A DNA stretch of 64,000 bases from Magnetospirillum sp. (GTDB lineage Bacteria; Pseudomonadota; Alphaproteobacteria; CACIAM-22H2), in NCBI GenBank assembly GCA_027532905.1, contig JAPZUA010000002.1, positions 992,001 through 1,056,000 of the forward strand. The letters are read 5' to 3'. Position 1 is the first letter of the stretch. The number at the start of each line of letters is the position of its first letter. Of this stretch, positions 52,433-61,552 are shown piece by piece. The notes below the pieces were generated by a model. The model was not told the origin of the DNA. It saw only the letters and a program-made list of their open reading frames with translations, and did not search any database. The translations under genes and the position numbers were made by a program.

Positions 52433-53227
52433 ATGTACGATTTTGCCTACCACAAACCCGCCACGGTCGCCGATGCAGCCAAACTTCTTGCCGCCGACGG
52501 CGACGCTAAGGCGCTGGCCGGCGGCCAGACGCTGATCCCGACGCTGAAGCAGCGCCTGGCGAAGCCCAGTGCGGTCGTCGATCTCTCGGCCATCAAGGAT
52601 CTGTCCGGGATCGCGGTCGCGGGCGGCAAGGTCACGATCGGTGCGATGACGCGCCACCGCGACGTCGCAGCCTCGGCCGAAATCAAGAAGGCCCTGCCCG
52701 CTCTTGCCGCACTTGCCGACGGGATCGGCGATCCGCAGGTGCGCAATCGCGGCACGATCGGCGGCTCGATCGCCAACAACGATCCGGCGGCCGACTATCC
52801 GGCGGCGTGCCTGGCCTTGGGTGCCACGATCAAGACCAACAGCCGCGAAATCCCGGCCGATGCGTTTTTCCTCGGCATGTTCGAAACGGCGCTGAAGCCC
52901 GGCGAGATCATCGTGTCGGTGAGCTTCCCGATCCCCGAGAAAGCCGCTTACGTCAAATTCGGCCAGCCCGCCTCGCGCTATGCGCTGGTCGGCGTGATGG
53001 TCGCCAAAGCCGCCTCGGGTGCGCGCGTCGCCGTCACCGGTGCAGCCTCGGCCGTGTTCCGCTGGTCGGACGCGGAAGCAGCCCTGTCGAAGAGCTGGGG
53101 TGCGTCGTCGCTCGAAGGCGTCAAGGTTTCGCCCGACGGCCTCAACAGCGACATCCATGCAGCGGCAGACTATCGCGCCCATCTCGTGGGCGTGATGGCC
53201 AAGCGCGCGGTGGCAGCGGCAGGCTGA
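52433..53227 (+). CDS. coxM: Aerobic CODH-type medium subunit (FAD-binding)
   Basis: A 264-aa flavoprotein of the CoxM/xanthine dehydrogenase FAD-domain family. FAD-binding motifs are [19 protein letters not shown] (first) and the [17 protein letters not shown] loop (second); the C-terminal half carries the CODH-type domain. AAGGAG precedes the ATG. It closes the structural operon coxG-S-L-M; a strong terminator follows 20 nt later. Confidence 0.95.
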   Translation: MYDFAYHKPATVADAAKLLAADGDAKALAGGQTLIPTLKQRLAKPSAVVDLSAIKDLSGIAVAGGKVTIGAMTRHRDVAASAEIKKALPALAALADGIGDPQVRNRGTIGGSIANNDPAADYPAACLALGATIKTNSREIPADAFFLGMFETALKPGEIIVSVSFPIPEKAAYVKFGQPASRYALVGVMVAKAASGARVAVTGAASAVFRWSDAEAALSKSWGASSLEGVKVSPDGLNSDIHAAADYRAHLVGVMAKRAVAAAG

Positions 53228-53246
53228 ACCACGCCATATTGTTGTA

Positions 53247-53284
53247 CTTCGACGCTGGCGGAAGCTATTCCGTCGGCGTCGAAG
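53247..53284 (+). terminator. Rho-independent terminator after coxM
   Basis: A 17-bp stem (CTTCGACGC and GCGTCGAAG outer arms, two wobble pairs inside) with a GCTA loop is followed by CTGTTTTATG. It should separate the coxGSLM transcript from the histidine kinase gene downstream. Confidence 0.8.
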
Positions 53285-53328
53285 CTGTTTTATGGTTCGC
53301 ACGTTGCATCTGCTGATCGGGGGGCAGC

Positions 53329-55254
53329 GTGGTTGACAGGATGTCTTCGGCTAAGCCGCGCGATACGTCCGAAAGACTGCTTTCTCTGCGTGTATTTCTT
53401 CCGCTCGGCGCCGCCGCCGTGTTTTCAATCGTATTTCTTGCCTATTCATATCTGGGCTTCAGGGATGCTGTCGCGCGGGCCGACCGCGAAGCGGATCAGC
53501 ATGCACGCGAGCGAATTGCCGCCATTGTGGAAAGCGCGCGCGACTTCGTCACGGCGTTCGAGAGCGAAGCTGGCTTCGCAGCACGCATGATCGAATCGCG
53601 TCTTGTGGACGAAAAAGATACGGGCGCGCTGAAAAGATTCTTCTTCGAGCTGCTGCAACGTCGGGAGGGTTTGCGCGCGGTCTACCTCGGACGTGCCGAT
53701 GGATCGTTCGAGTTCGTGCGCCGCGTGCAGGACGGCACGTTCGAAACGCGCCAGATCGGCGCCGACAGCGTTGAGCGCAGCGTCCGCATCGAACTCTGGA
53801 GCGAAGGGTACGAGCATGTTGCGCCCGCAAGCACGCAGCCCGACGAATTCGATCCGCGCGAACGGCCTTGGTACCGCGCCGCGGCGTTCAACCGGGTGGC
53901 CGCCTGGTCGCCGCCCTACGCCTATTGGTCGACCGGTGAAGTAGGACTGAGCTTTGCGCGGGTGGTCGCATGCCCGGCCACCTCGACGAGCTGCGTTTTG
54001 GGTGTCGATATGACCGTCGAAACCCTGGCCCGCAGTCTCGATCAAGCTGTGCGCGGCGACAGCGGCATTGGTGCATTTGTGCGCTCCGAGCCGGCAGAAC
54101 CGATCGCGGTGTCGACCGGAACAAATCCACGCGCCATGGCGGCCGCACTTGCTGCGCCATTCGCGCGCCTCCAGGAAATCGCGGTCGACCGACGGCGCTA
54201 CCTTCTCGCCAGCGATGACATCGGGGCGGCTGGCGTACCCTGGACGATCGGGGTCTACGTCCCGCGTTTAGGATTCAACGATTGGGTGGGCGGAATCAAG
54301 CACGCAAGCTTCGCGTCCGGTGCAGTTGCAGTATCTCTCTCTTTGGCTTTCGGCTTCATCCTGTGGCATCGCATCACAACCGGACTCGGCGGCGTCGCCC
54401 ATCTGGCCGCGACGATCGGCGAGCGCAAACCTGCGCCTGCGGTGCGCGACCTCGGTTTCGCCGAAATCGAGGCCGTCGCCGCAACGCTGCGCACCATGGA
54501 CGCCGATCTCACGCGCCATGGGCTGGCGCTTGATAAAGCGATGGCCGAACTCGTGCGCGCGGACCAGGCAAAAACCGAATTCCTCGCGCAGCTTAGCCAC
54601 GAATTACGAACGCCCCTCAACGCCGTCTTGGGTTTTGCGGGCCTGCTGCAAACGACGGCGGGCGGGCGGCTCAACGACCGCGAAATCAGCTATCTAGCCG
54701 ACATCGTCGCGGCCGGCGGCTACCAGCTTGCGATGATCGACAATCTGCTCGAGTACGCGCGCGCGGGGGCGGGCAGCCTCACCTTGGTGATCGCACGCGT
54801 CGAGCTATCGGAAATCGCAGGCGTTGCGGCGCGCATGGTCTCCGCACGCGCCGAGAGCAAAGATATCGAACTGTCGCTCGTGCTCGAACATGGCCTGTTC
54901 GTGTCAGCCGACGCGACGAAGCTGCGCCAAATCTGCGTCAACCTAATGGACAACGCGATCAAATATACCCCGCGCGGCGGGCGCATTGAGGTGGCGTGTG
55001 GCCGGGACGATTCGGCTCGTTCCTATGTTCGCGTAACCGACACTGGAATCGGCATGACCGCCGAAGAACTCGCAGATGCCCGCAAACCTTTCATGCGCGT
55101 CGCCCCCAGCGCCATCGCAGTCCGCGAGGGCGGCATCGGCTTGGGCTTGCCGATCGCGCAAGCCCTTGCCGATCTGCTCGGCGCCGATCTGCTGCTAGAA
55201 AGCCAGCCGAATCGAGGCACAACCGCGACGCTGGTTTTTGCTGCGGCCGACTGA
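53329..55254 (+). CDS. Membrane sensor histidine kinase with dCache-like domain
   Basis: A 641-aa kinase: TM1 near residues 22-42, a large periplasmic dCache-like domain (~45-315; the RERPWYRAAAF and WSPPYAYWSTGEVGLSF stretches are typical), TM2 near 327-346, a HAMP-like linker, HisKA with H424 (LSHELRTPLNAVLGF), and HATPase with N-box NLMDNAIKYTPRGG, G1 DTGIGMT and GIGLGLPIA. The GTG at 53329 is preferred because GGGGGG lies 6 nt before it; ATG 53341 is the alternative. No response regulator is adjacent. Its place inside the cox cluster suggests, but does not prove, control of cox genes. Confidence 0.9.
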   Translation: MVDRMSSAKPRDTSERLLSLRVFLPLGAAAVFSIVFLAYSYLGFRDAVARADREADQHARERIAAIVESARDFVTAFESEAGFAARMIESRLVDEKDTGALKRFFFELLQRREGLRAVYLGRADGSFEFVRRVQDGTFETRQIGADSVERSVRIELWSEGYEHVAPASTQPDEFDPRERPWYRAAAFNRVAAWSPPYAYWSTGEVGLSFARVVACPATSTSCVLGVDMTVETLARSLDQAVRGDSGIGAFVRSEPAEPIAVSTGTNPRAMAAALAAPFARLQEIAVDRRRYLLASDDIGAAGVPWTIGVYVPRLGFNDWVGGIKHASFASGAVAVSLSLAFGFILWHRITTGLGGVAHLAATIGERKPAPAVRDLGFAEIEAVAATLRTMDADLTRHGLALDKAMAELVRADQAKTEFLAQLSHELRTPLNAVLGFAGLLQTTAGGRLNDREISYLADIVAAGGYQLAMIDNLLEYARAGAGSLTLVIARVELSEIAGVAARMVSARAESKDIELSLVLEHGLFVSADATKLRQICVNLMDNAIKYTPRGGRIEVACGRDDSARSYVRVTDTGIGMTAEELADARKPFMRVAPSAIAVREGGIGLGLPIAQALADLLGADLLLESQPNRGTTATLVFAAAD

Positions 55255-55277
55255 CCGGACGCCGTGACGCCCGCCTC

Positions 55278-55748
55278 TCACGTCTCCTGCCCGCTCTGCC
55301 AGCGGTAGAGTGTCAGGCACAAAAAAGCTTCGATGCGCCCGTCGGCGGCGGCAAAGGGCAGCATCACGCCTTCGAGCTCGGTCACATGGGCGTGGTGCTG
55401 CAAGGTTGGCGGGCCGCGATACCAATTGGGCGCGCGGCTTGCCACGGCCGCCGCAAGGCTCGCCTGCAGATTGGATTGCGTGCCCGTGCGCGGCAATTCG
55501 TCGACATAGAGGCCCGGTCGGCCCGGCGCGCCCGCTTCGAGCACGGCTTCGCCGAGCAGGCGAAAACGGAAGCGCAGCGGCTCGTGCTCGACGCCGAGCA
55601 GGTAGATGTTCGGCAACAGCCGGGCGACCGCCATCGGCTCGAAATCGGCAAAAAACGGCAGGTCGTGGCCTTCGCGCTTGAGGCCGCGCCAGTGGGCCGC
55701 GATGGCGGCGAGTTTCTCGGGCAGGGAATCGGGGGACGGCAGCGGCAT
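55278..55748 (-). CDS. PAS_5-type domain protein
   Basis: A 156-aa protein that is one PAS-like domain: ARLLPNIYLLGVEHEPLRFRFRLLGEAV is the strand-loop core (split FRFRLLGEAV), followed by PGLYVDELP and a C-terminal VMLPFAAADGRIEAFLCL. This matches the PAS_5 family of stand-alone proteins common in Rhodospirillales, usually of unknown ligand. No output domain is attached. It follows cynS by 43 nt on the same strand and is convergent with the histidine kinase (23-nt gap). Confidence 0.8.
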   Translation of the reverse strand: MPLPSPDSLPEKLAAIAAHWRGLKREGHDLPFFADFEPMAVARLLPNIYLLGVEHEPLRFRFRLLGEAVLEAGAPGRPGLYVDELPRTGTQSNLQASLAAAVASRAPNWYRGPPTLQHHAHVTELEGVMLPFAAADGRIEAFLCLTLYRWQSGQET

Positions 55749-55791
55749 GGTGATTAAATAGGTATGACCATGGCCGCCGTCCAGCCCGACT

Positions 55792-56241
55792 TCAGTACCG
55801 CCGATACGGCAGGAACTTGCCGTGCATCGTGATCTTCACGCGGTCGCCCTTGGGATCGGGCAGGCGCTTCATCTCCATCTCGAAATCGATCGCCGACATG
55901 ATGCCATCGCCGAATTCTTCGTGGATCAGCTCCTTCCAGGTCGTGCCGTAGACTTGGATGAGTTCGTAGAAGCGGTAGATCAGCGGATCGGTCGGCGGCC
56001 CCGGCGGCAGCGAGCCGCGATACGGGATCTCGCAAAGGATCTCCGCCTCGTCCTTCGAAAGGCCGAACAGCTTGGCGGCCTTGGCCGCGTGCTCGGGCAG
56101 CATCGACATTTGGCCGAGCAGAGCCGCCGTCGTCCAAACCGGGTTCATGCCGATTTTCTCGGCGATCTTGTTCCAGCTCAGCTTCTTCTTCTTTTTGATC
56201 GCGAGAATCTTCTCGCCGAGTTTGTCTTTGGCATCATTCAT
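55792..56241 (-). CDS. cynS: Cyanate hydratase (cyanase)
   Basis: A 149-aa enzyme converting cyanate plus bicarbonate to ammonia and CO2 through carbamate. The N-terminal helix-turn-helix-like domain (KKKLSWNKIAEKIG) and the C-terminal catalytic domain are complete: PTDPLIYRFYELIQVYGTTWK holds the active Arg and Glu (IYRFYE), and FGDGIMSAIDFEM holds the active Ser. AAAGGAGG lies before the ATG. It sits 18 nt after a broken nitrate/cyanate-type ABC ATPase gene, the remnant of a cyn transporter operon, in the middle of the cox cluster. Confidence 0.97.
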   Translation of the reverse strand: MNDAKDKLGEKILAIKKKKKLSWNKIAEKIGMNPVWTTAALLGQMSMLPEHAAKAAKLFGLSKDEAEILCEIPYRGSLPPGPPTDPLIYRFYELIQVYGTTWKELIHEEFGDGIMSAIDFEMEMKRLPDPKGDRVKITMHGKFLPYRRY

Positions 56242-56259
56242 GGGTTCCTCCTTTGGAAA

Positions 56260-56685
56260 TCAACTGGCCGCGCGCAGCGTGCCGGGGCTGGTTTCGGGCG
56301 GCCGGCGCGGGTCGTACCCGGCCGGAATCGCCGACGCAAAACCGCGCGAGCGTTCGACCAGAAAATCGACGATGTGGTTGCGGATCGCGTAGTAGTGCGG
56401 GTGTTTGTGGATGTCGTGGCGCGTGCGGTTGCGCGGCAGCGTGTTGACCACGATCTCGGCGATCTTGGCCTCAGGCCCGTTCGTCATCAGCACGATGCGG
56501 TCGGCGAGTAGGATCGCCTCGTCCACGTCGTGCGTGATCATGAACACCGTCTGCTGCGTGGCCGCGCACAAGCGCAGCACTTCTTCCTGCAGCGTGCCGC
56601 GCGTCAGCGCGTCGAGTGCGGAAAAGGGTTCGTCCATTAGCAGCATCTTGGGCTCGATCGACCGAGAAACGCAGGCAATTCCCAT
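56260..56685 (-). pseudogene. Truncated nitrate/cyanate-type ABC ATPase (CynD/NrtD-like)
   Basis: Only the C-terminal half of an ABC ATPase remains, about 141 of the usual ~265 residues. Walker B (MLLMDEPFSALDALTR), the D-loop and the switch (VFMITHDVDEAILLADRIV) are intact, and the C-terminal tail (PRNRTRHDIHKHPHYYAIRNHIVDFLVER) is typical of NrtD/CynD. Walker A, the Q-loop and the LSGG signature are absent; homology stops at IACVSRSIEPKM, where normally VGIARAL precedes. The upstream part is replaced by the coxD promoter region. It cannot hydrolyse ATP, so it is a remnant left by deletion. The downstream cynS is intact. Confidence 0.88.
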
Positions 56686-56778
56686 GCCACCGTCGCCCAC
56701 CTTCGGCACCCTGCCCCCTTCCGTGCCGTGCCCCGGCTGTGCGATGCTCCTTCCAACCTCCAACCCCATGAGTTGACG

Positions 56779-57681
56779 ATGCAATTGCCCGCCGATATCG
56801 ACCAGACTTTGGCCCTTCTGACGTCGCAACGTTACGTCGCAGAACGCAGCCTTGCGACGGCGCTGTTTTTGTCGCTGAAGCTCGGCCGGCCGCTGTTTTT
56901 GGAGGGCGAGCCAGGGACCGGCAAGACCGAGATCGCCAAGGTGCTGGCAGCATCCCTCGGCCGCAAGCTGATCCGCCTGCAATGCTACGAGGGGCTCGAT
57001 GCGGCCAGTGCCGTCTATGAATGGAACTATCCGCGCCAGATGATGGAAATCCGCTTGGCCGAGGCCGGCAAGGGCGCCACCGCCGGGCTCGAGACGGAAA
57101 TCTTCTCCGAACGCTTCTTGATCCGCCGGCCGCTGCTCGAGGCCCTTGCCCCCGATCCCGCCGGCCCGCCCGTGCTGCTGATCGACGAGCTCGACCGCGC
57201 CGACGAGCCGTTTGAGGCGTATTTGCTCGAAGTACTCAGCGACTGGCAGGTCTCGATCCCGGAACTGGGTACGATCAAGGCGCCCGCAGCACCTTTGTGC
57301 ATCGTCACCTCCAACCGCACGCGCGAAGTGCACGATGCGCTGAAGCGCCGCTGCTTCTATGCCTGGGTCGATTTCCCGGATGCCGCACGCGAGCTCCAAA
57401 TCGTGCGTGCCAAATGCCCAGGCGTGCCCGAAAAACTCTCGGCGCAGATCGTTGCGTTCGTGCAGAAGCTCCGGCGCGAAGAATTGTTCAAGCTGCCCGG
57501 TGTCGCCGAAACGCTGGACTGGACCAACGCGCTCGGCGTGCTCGACCGCATCGCACTCGATCCCGCCACGATCGACGACACGCTGGGTGCCTTGCTGAAG
57601 TATCAAGACGACATCGCCAAGGTGCGCGGCACGACGGCGCTCAAACTCCTCAAGGAAGTCGAGGCCGAAGCCGCCCAATGA
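56779..57681 (+). CDS. coxD: MoxR-type AAA+ ATPase (CoxD-like)
   Basis: A 300-aa AAA+ ATPase: Walker A LEGEPGTGKTEIAK, Walker B VLLIDELDRADE, sensor 1 CIVTSNRTREVHDALKRR with the arginine finger region. CoxD of Oligotropha acts as a chaperone in assembling the CuSMoO2 site of CO dehydrogenase together with CoxE. The ATG at 56779 begins the conserved region (QLPADIDQTL). First gene of the maturation operon; the stop overlaps coxE as ATGA. It is divergent from the ATPase remnant by 93 nt. Confidence 0.92.
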   Translation: MQLPADIDQTLALLTSQRYVAERSLATALFLSLKLGRPLFLEGEPGTGKTEIAKVLAASLGRKLIRLQCYEGLDAASAVYEWNYPRQMMEIRLAEAGKGATAGLETEIFSERFLIRRPLLEALAPDPAGPPVLLIDELDRADEPFEAYLLEVLSDWQVSIPELGTIKAPAAPLCIVTSNRTREVHDALKRRCFYAWVDFPDAARELQIVRAKCPGVPEKLSAQIVAFVQKLRREELFKLPGVAETLDWTNALGVLDRIALDPATIDDTLGALLKYQDDIAKVRGTTALKLLKEVEAEAAQ

Positions 57682-58922
57682 CCGAAGCCCCCGCTACCAA
57701 CAATGGCGCCGCACCCGGCCTGCTGCTCGACAATATCGTGCATTTCACGCGGCTTTTGCGCGCCGCGGGCCTGCCGGTCGGGCCGGGGCGTGCGATCGAA
57801 GCCGCACGTGCTGCGGCGGTGGTCGGCGTCGAGCGCAAACGGGACCTCTACTGGGCGCTGCACGCCACTCTGGTCAATCGCCGCGAGCAGCAGCCGATCT
57901 TCGACCAGGCTTTCGGCCTGTTCTGGCGCGATCCCAAGCTGCTCGAGCGCGCCATGGGCATGCTGCTGCCGCAGGCTGCCGACGCGGACGCCGAGGATTT
58001 GCAGCCGGACCCCACATTGCGGCGCGTGGCCGAAGCCTTCCACCGCCCGCCCCCGCCGCCCGCACAAGCCGATGCCCCCGAAGACCGCACCGATTTCGAT
58101 GCCGCCATGACGTGGTCGGACAACGAGCTCTTGCAGTCCAAAGATTTCGAGCAAATGTCGGCGGAGGAAATGGCAGCCGCCAAGCGCGCGATGCTGCAAC
58201 TCGGTGGCGCCTTCCCCACGCGGCGCACACGGCGCACGCGCCCCAGTGCTTTGGGCCATCGGCTCGATCCGCGCGCTACCTTGCGCGCGATGCTGCGCAG
58301 CGGCGGCGACCTTGCCCAACTGCGCTTTCGCGCCCCGCGCGTCGAAACGCCGCCCTTGGTGGTGCTGCTCGACATATCGGGCTCGATGGAGCGCTATGCG
58401 CGCATGTTCCTGCATTTCGTGCATATGCTGGTCAACGACCGCGCGCGCGTGCATGTGTTTTTGTTCGGTACAAGGCTTACGAACGTCACACGCGCGTTGC
58501 GGCGCAAAGACATCGACCTCGCCTTGGCGCAAGTCGCAGGCCAGGTCGAAGACTGGTCGGGAGGTACACGCCTTGGCCATTGCTTGCGCGATTTCAACTG
58601 GCGCTGGGGACGGCGCGTGCTGGCGCGTAGCCCGACCGTGCTGCTCGTGACCGACGGGCTCGACCGCGAGGCAGGTGCAGGGCTTGCGGCCGAGGCCGAG
58701 CGGCTCGCCAAATCCTGCGGCCGCTTGATTTGGCTGAACCCGCTCTTGCGCTACGCCGGCTTTGCGCCCAAATCCCTCGGCGTGAAGGCCTTGCTGCCGC
58801 ATGTCGACGAATTCCGCCCGGTCCACAATCTTGCAAGCCTTGCAGGCCTGATCGAAGCTTTGGCCCAAGCGCCGACGGCGCGTGCGCACGGCCATTTCCA
58901 CTGGAAGGGAGCTGCCGCATGA
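57678..58922 (+). CDS. coxE: von Willebrand factor A domain protein (CoxE-like)
   Basis: A 414-aa protein of the CoxE/VWA_CoxE family. The N-terminal ~200 residues are helical (VHFTRLLRAAGLPVGPGR, SDNELLQSKDFEQMS), and the C-terminal VWA domain carries the metal-binding MIDAS motif DISGSMERY, TRLTNVTRAL and VTDGLDRE. CoxE partners CoxD in CODH cofactor maturation. The ATG overlaps coxD by 4 nt and its stop overlaps the next gene as ATGA. Confidence 0.93.
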   Translation: MTEAPATNNGAAPGLLLDNIVHFTRLLRAAGLPVGPGRAIEAARAAAVVGVERKRDLYWALHATLVNRREQQPIFDQAFGLFWRDPKLLERAMGMLLPQAADADAEDLQPDPTLRRVAEAFHRPPPPPAQADAPEDRTDFDAAMTWSDNELLQSKDFEQMSAEEMAAAKRAMLQLGGAFPTRRTRRTRPSALGHRLDPRATLRAMLRSGGDLAQLRFRAPRVETPPLVVLLDISGSMERYARMFLHFVHMLVNDRARVHVFLFGTRLTNVTRALRRKDIDLALAQVAGQVEDWSGGTRLGHCLRDFNWRWGRRVLARSPTVLLVTDGLDREAGAGLAAEAERLAKSCGRLIWLNPLLRYAGFAPKSLGVKALLPHVDEFRPVHNLASLAGLIEALAQAPTARAHGHFHWKGAAA

Positions 58923-59233
58923 GCGACGACATTCTCGAACAAGCCGCAACCTGGCGTGCGAGCGGAAATGGTGTGGCGATCGCCACCGTCGTTTCGACCT
59001 GGGGCTCCTCGCCGCGGCCCGTCGGCTCGCAGCTCGCGGTCGATGCGGGCGGCAAGTTCGTGGGCTCGGTCTCGGGCGGCTGCATCGAAGGGGCCGTCAT
59101 CAAAGAAGCGCTCGATGCGATCGCCACAGGTCGGCCACGCCTGCTCGATTTCGGCGTGACGAACGAACAGGCCTGGGAAGTGGGCCTCGCCTGCGGCGGC
59201 AAGGTGCAGGTTTTCGTGGAAAGGCTCGATTGA
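58919..59233 (+). CDS. XdhC/CoxI-family protein, N-terminal-domain type
   Basis: A 104-aa protein equal to the first domain of XdhC: VAIATVVSTWGSSPRPVGSQLAV, GSVSGGCIEGAV (with the conserved Cys) and CGGKVQVFVERL. XdhC binds the molybdenum cofactor and delivers it, after sulfuration, to xanthine-oxidase-family enzymes. Here the two XdhC domains are encoded by separate genes, which is common in CODH clusters (CoxF/CoxI). It overlaps coxE by 4 nt and the next gene starts 1 nt after its stop. Confidence 0.92.
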   Translation: MSDDILEQAATWRASGNGVAIATVVSTWGSSPRPVGSQLAVDAGGKFVGSVSGGCIEGAVIKEALDAIATGRPRLLDFGVTNEQAWEVGLACGGKVQVFVERLD

Positions 59234-59234
59234 A

Positions 59235-59927
59235 ATGACGCCCGACATTCTTACAAAGCTCCAGGCCGCACGCGCGGCCAAGCGGCCCGTGGCCCTCGTC
59301 ACGAATTTGCGCAGTGGGGCACAGAAGCTCGTGTTCGACGGCGAAAGCGAAGGCCCGCTCTGCATCGACATCGACATGATGGCAGGGGCCATCGAGATGC
59401 TCAAACGCGACGAGAGCAGCACGCTGCAGACCGGTGCGGGTGCCATCTTCGTCCACAGCTTCAACCCGCCGCCGCGCCTGCTGATCGTGGGGGCGGTGCA
59501 TATCGCCGAACCGCTCGCGCGCATGGCGAGCCTTGCGGGCTACGGCACCACCCTCATCGATCCGCGCCGCGCCTTTGCGGCGTCGCAGAAATTCGACGGC
59601 TACACCGTAACGACCGAGTGGCCCGACGAAGCCATGGCGGCGCTCAAGCCCGATGCGCGCACGGCCATCGTGACGCTCACGCACGATCCCAAGATCGACG
59701 ATCCCGCCCTTGAAGCCGCCCTCGCCTCGAACGCGTTTTATGTCGGCGCGCTCGGCTCGCGAAAGACGCATGCGGCCCGCCTCGAGCGGCTCGCCGCCAA
59801 GGGCTTCGACGAAGCCGCGCGCAAGCGCATTCGCGGCCCCGTGGGCCTCGCGATCGGCGCATTGTCGCCGGCCGAGATCGCGATCTCGATTGTCGCCGAG
59901 ATCACCCAGGTTCGGCGCGGAGCCTGA
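59235..59927 (+). CDS. XdhC-family protein, C-terminal Rossmann-domain type
   Basis: A 230-aa protein with an N-terminal beta-strand part (PVALVTNLRSGAQKLVFDG) and the XdhC C-terminal Rossmann domain: PPRLLIVGAVHIAEPLARMA, the LIDPRRAFA turn, ALGSRKTHAARLERL and PVGLAIGALSPAEIAISI. Together with the preceding 104-aa protein it makes up a full XdhC-type Moco chaperone. The ATG at 59235 follows the previous stop by 1 nt; the mocA-like gene starts 5 nt after its stop. Confidence 0.92.
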   Translation: MTPDILTKLQAARAAKRPVALVTNLRSGAQKLVFDGESEGPLCIDIDMMAGAIEMLKRDESSTLQTGAGAIFVHSFNPPPRLLIVGAVHIAEPLARMASLAGYGTTLIDPRRAFAASQKFDGYTVTTEWPDEAMAALKPDARTAIVTLTHDPKIDDPALEAALASNAFYVGALGSRKTHAARLERLAAKGFDEAARKRIRGPVGLAIGALSPAEIAISIVAEITQVRRGA

Positions 59928-59932
59928 CGGCG

Positions 59933-61552
59933 TTGCGGTTCGGAACCTTGCCGCTCGACCGCGCCGAAGGGGCGGTCCTCGCCCATAGCCTCAAACGGCC
60001 GGGTGTCGCCTTTCGCAAAGGCCGCCGCCTGTCGGCCGACGATATCTCGGCGCTGCGCGCGGCAGGTATTTCCGAAATTGTCGCGGCCCAGTTCGACGCG
60101 AACGACGTTCTCGAAGACGCGGCCGCACACGCACTTGCGCAAGCGCTCGCGGGGCCGGGCGTTGTTGTGGCGGCTCCGTTTACGGGGCGCTGCAATCTGT
60201 TTGCGGCAGAGCCCGGTTTGGCGCGCATCGATGCCGCCGCCATCGCGGCGATCAACGCGGTCGACGAAGCGGTCACCGTCGCAACCTTGGCCGACTATGC
60301 GCCTGCACCCCAGCGCGGCATGCTCGCCACGATCAAGATCATTCCGTTTGCCGCCCCCAAAGCAGCACTGGCCGCCTGCATTGCGATCGCCGAAAAGCGA
60401 CCCGTCGTGGCGTTGGCTCCCTATGGCGCGTTGCGTGCGGCACTCGTGCAGACGACCCTGCCCGGCATCAAGGACAGCGTGCTCGACGGTACGGAAGCCG
60501 CGACCGCCACGCGGATGGCATCGCTTGGCGGCACGCTTGCGCATGTGCGCCGCACAGCGCACGACGTTGCCGCACTCGCGCGCGAAATCGCCGCCGCAGC
60601 AACAGCCAAGTGCGATCCAATTCTGATTTTGGGCGCATCGGCCATCGTCGATCGGCACGACGTGATCCCGGCCGCGATCGTCGCCGCCGGCGGCCAGATC
60701 GAGCGCTTCGGCATGCCGGTCGATCCCGGCAATCTGCTGCTGCTGGGGCGCATCGGACCGGTGCGCGTGATCGGCCTGCCCGGCTGTGCGCGCTCGCCCA
60801 AGCTCAACGGGTTCGATTGGGTGCTGCAGCGTTTTGCCGCCGGGGTCGAGGTCGATGCAGCCGCGATCGCCGCAATGGGCGTGGGCGGTCTGCTCGCCGA
60901 AATTCCGCGCCCCACACCGCGCGCCGGTGCGGTCGCACCAGCCGCACCGCGCATCGCCGCACTCGTGCTGGCGGCCGGCAAGTCTTCGCGCATGGCGCCC
61001 GCCAACAAACTTTTTGTCGAGATCGACGGGCGCAGCCTGATCGACCATGCGGTCGCAGCCGCGACCGGCTCGCAAGCCGCCGCCACGATCGTGGTGCTCG
61101 GCAACGAGGCGGCCCGCGCGCGTGCAGCCCTTGCAGGACGCGCGGCAACGCTCGTCGACAATCCCGACTATGCGAGCGGCCTTGCAAGCTCGCTGCGCGC
61201 AGGGCTTGGTGCGATCCCCGCCGATTGCGACGGTGTCGTGGTGCTGCTCGCCGACATGCCGGGTGTCACGCCCGCCCATGTCGACCGGCTGATCGCCGCG
61301 TTTTCGCCGCTCGAAGGCCGGGCGATCTGCGTTGCCGCGCGCAACGGCAAGCGCGGCAATCCGGTCTTGTGGGCGCGGCGCTATCTTCCCGAAATGGCCG
61401 CCCTCGACGGCGACCAGGGTGCGCGCAGCCTCATTCGCCGCCACGAAGATGCCGTGTGCGAAGTCGACATGCCCGACGACGGGGTTCTGACCGATCTCGA
61501 CACGCCTGAAGCGCTCGGTGCTTATCGCGCGGCACAGGGGAAAAGCGCATGA
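59933..61552 (+). CDS. mocA: Molybdopterin-binding / molybdenum cofactor cytidylyltransferase fusion (MocA-like)
   Basis: A 539-aa two-domain protein. Residues ~1-330 resemble MoeA/MogA-type molybdopterin-binding domains (TLPLDRAEGAVLAHSLKRPG at the start, ILGASAIVDRHDVIPAAI as the binding loop). Residues ~340-530 are a MobA-like nucleotidyltransferase (ALVLAAGKSSRMAPANKLF, VVLLADMPGVTP, GKRGNPVLW), which makes the cytosine dinucleotide form of the cofactor that CoxL-type enzymes need. The start is a TTG at 59933 with GGAG about 10 nt upstream. The stop overlaps the desulfurase start by 4 nt. Confidence 0.9.
   Translation: MRFGTLPLDRAEGAVLAHSLKRPGVAFRKGRRLSADDISALRAAGISEIVAAQFDANDVLEDAAAHALAQALAGPGVVVAAPFTGRCNLFAAEPGLARIDAAAIAAINAVDEAVTVATLADYAPAPQRGMLATIKIIPFAAPKAALAACIAIAEKRPVVALAPYGALRAALVQTTLPGIKDSVLDGTEAATATRMASLGGTLAHVRRTAHDVAALAREIAAAATAKCDPILILGASAIVDRHDVIPAAIVAAGGQIERFGMPVDPGNLLLLGRIGPVRVIGLPGCARSPKLNGFDWVLQRFAAGVEVDAAAIAAMGVGGLLAEIPRPTPRAGAVAPAAPRIAALVLAAGKSSRMAPANKLFVEIDGRSLIDHAVAAATGSQAAATIVVLGNEAARARAALAGRAATLVDNPDYASGLASSLRAGLGAIPADCDGVVVLLADMPGVTPAHVDRLIAAFSPLEGRAICVAARNGKRGNPVLWARRYLPEMAALDGDQGARSLIRRHEDAVCEVDMPDDGVLTDLDTPEALGAYRAAQGKSA

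Noticed and set aside
56260-57678. A 472-codon frame including the ABC ATPase remnant
   Set aside because: The first ~330 codons are antisense to coxD; only residues from about 56685 on resemble an ABC ATPase, so the frame is a chance extension of a truncated gene.
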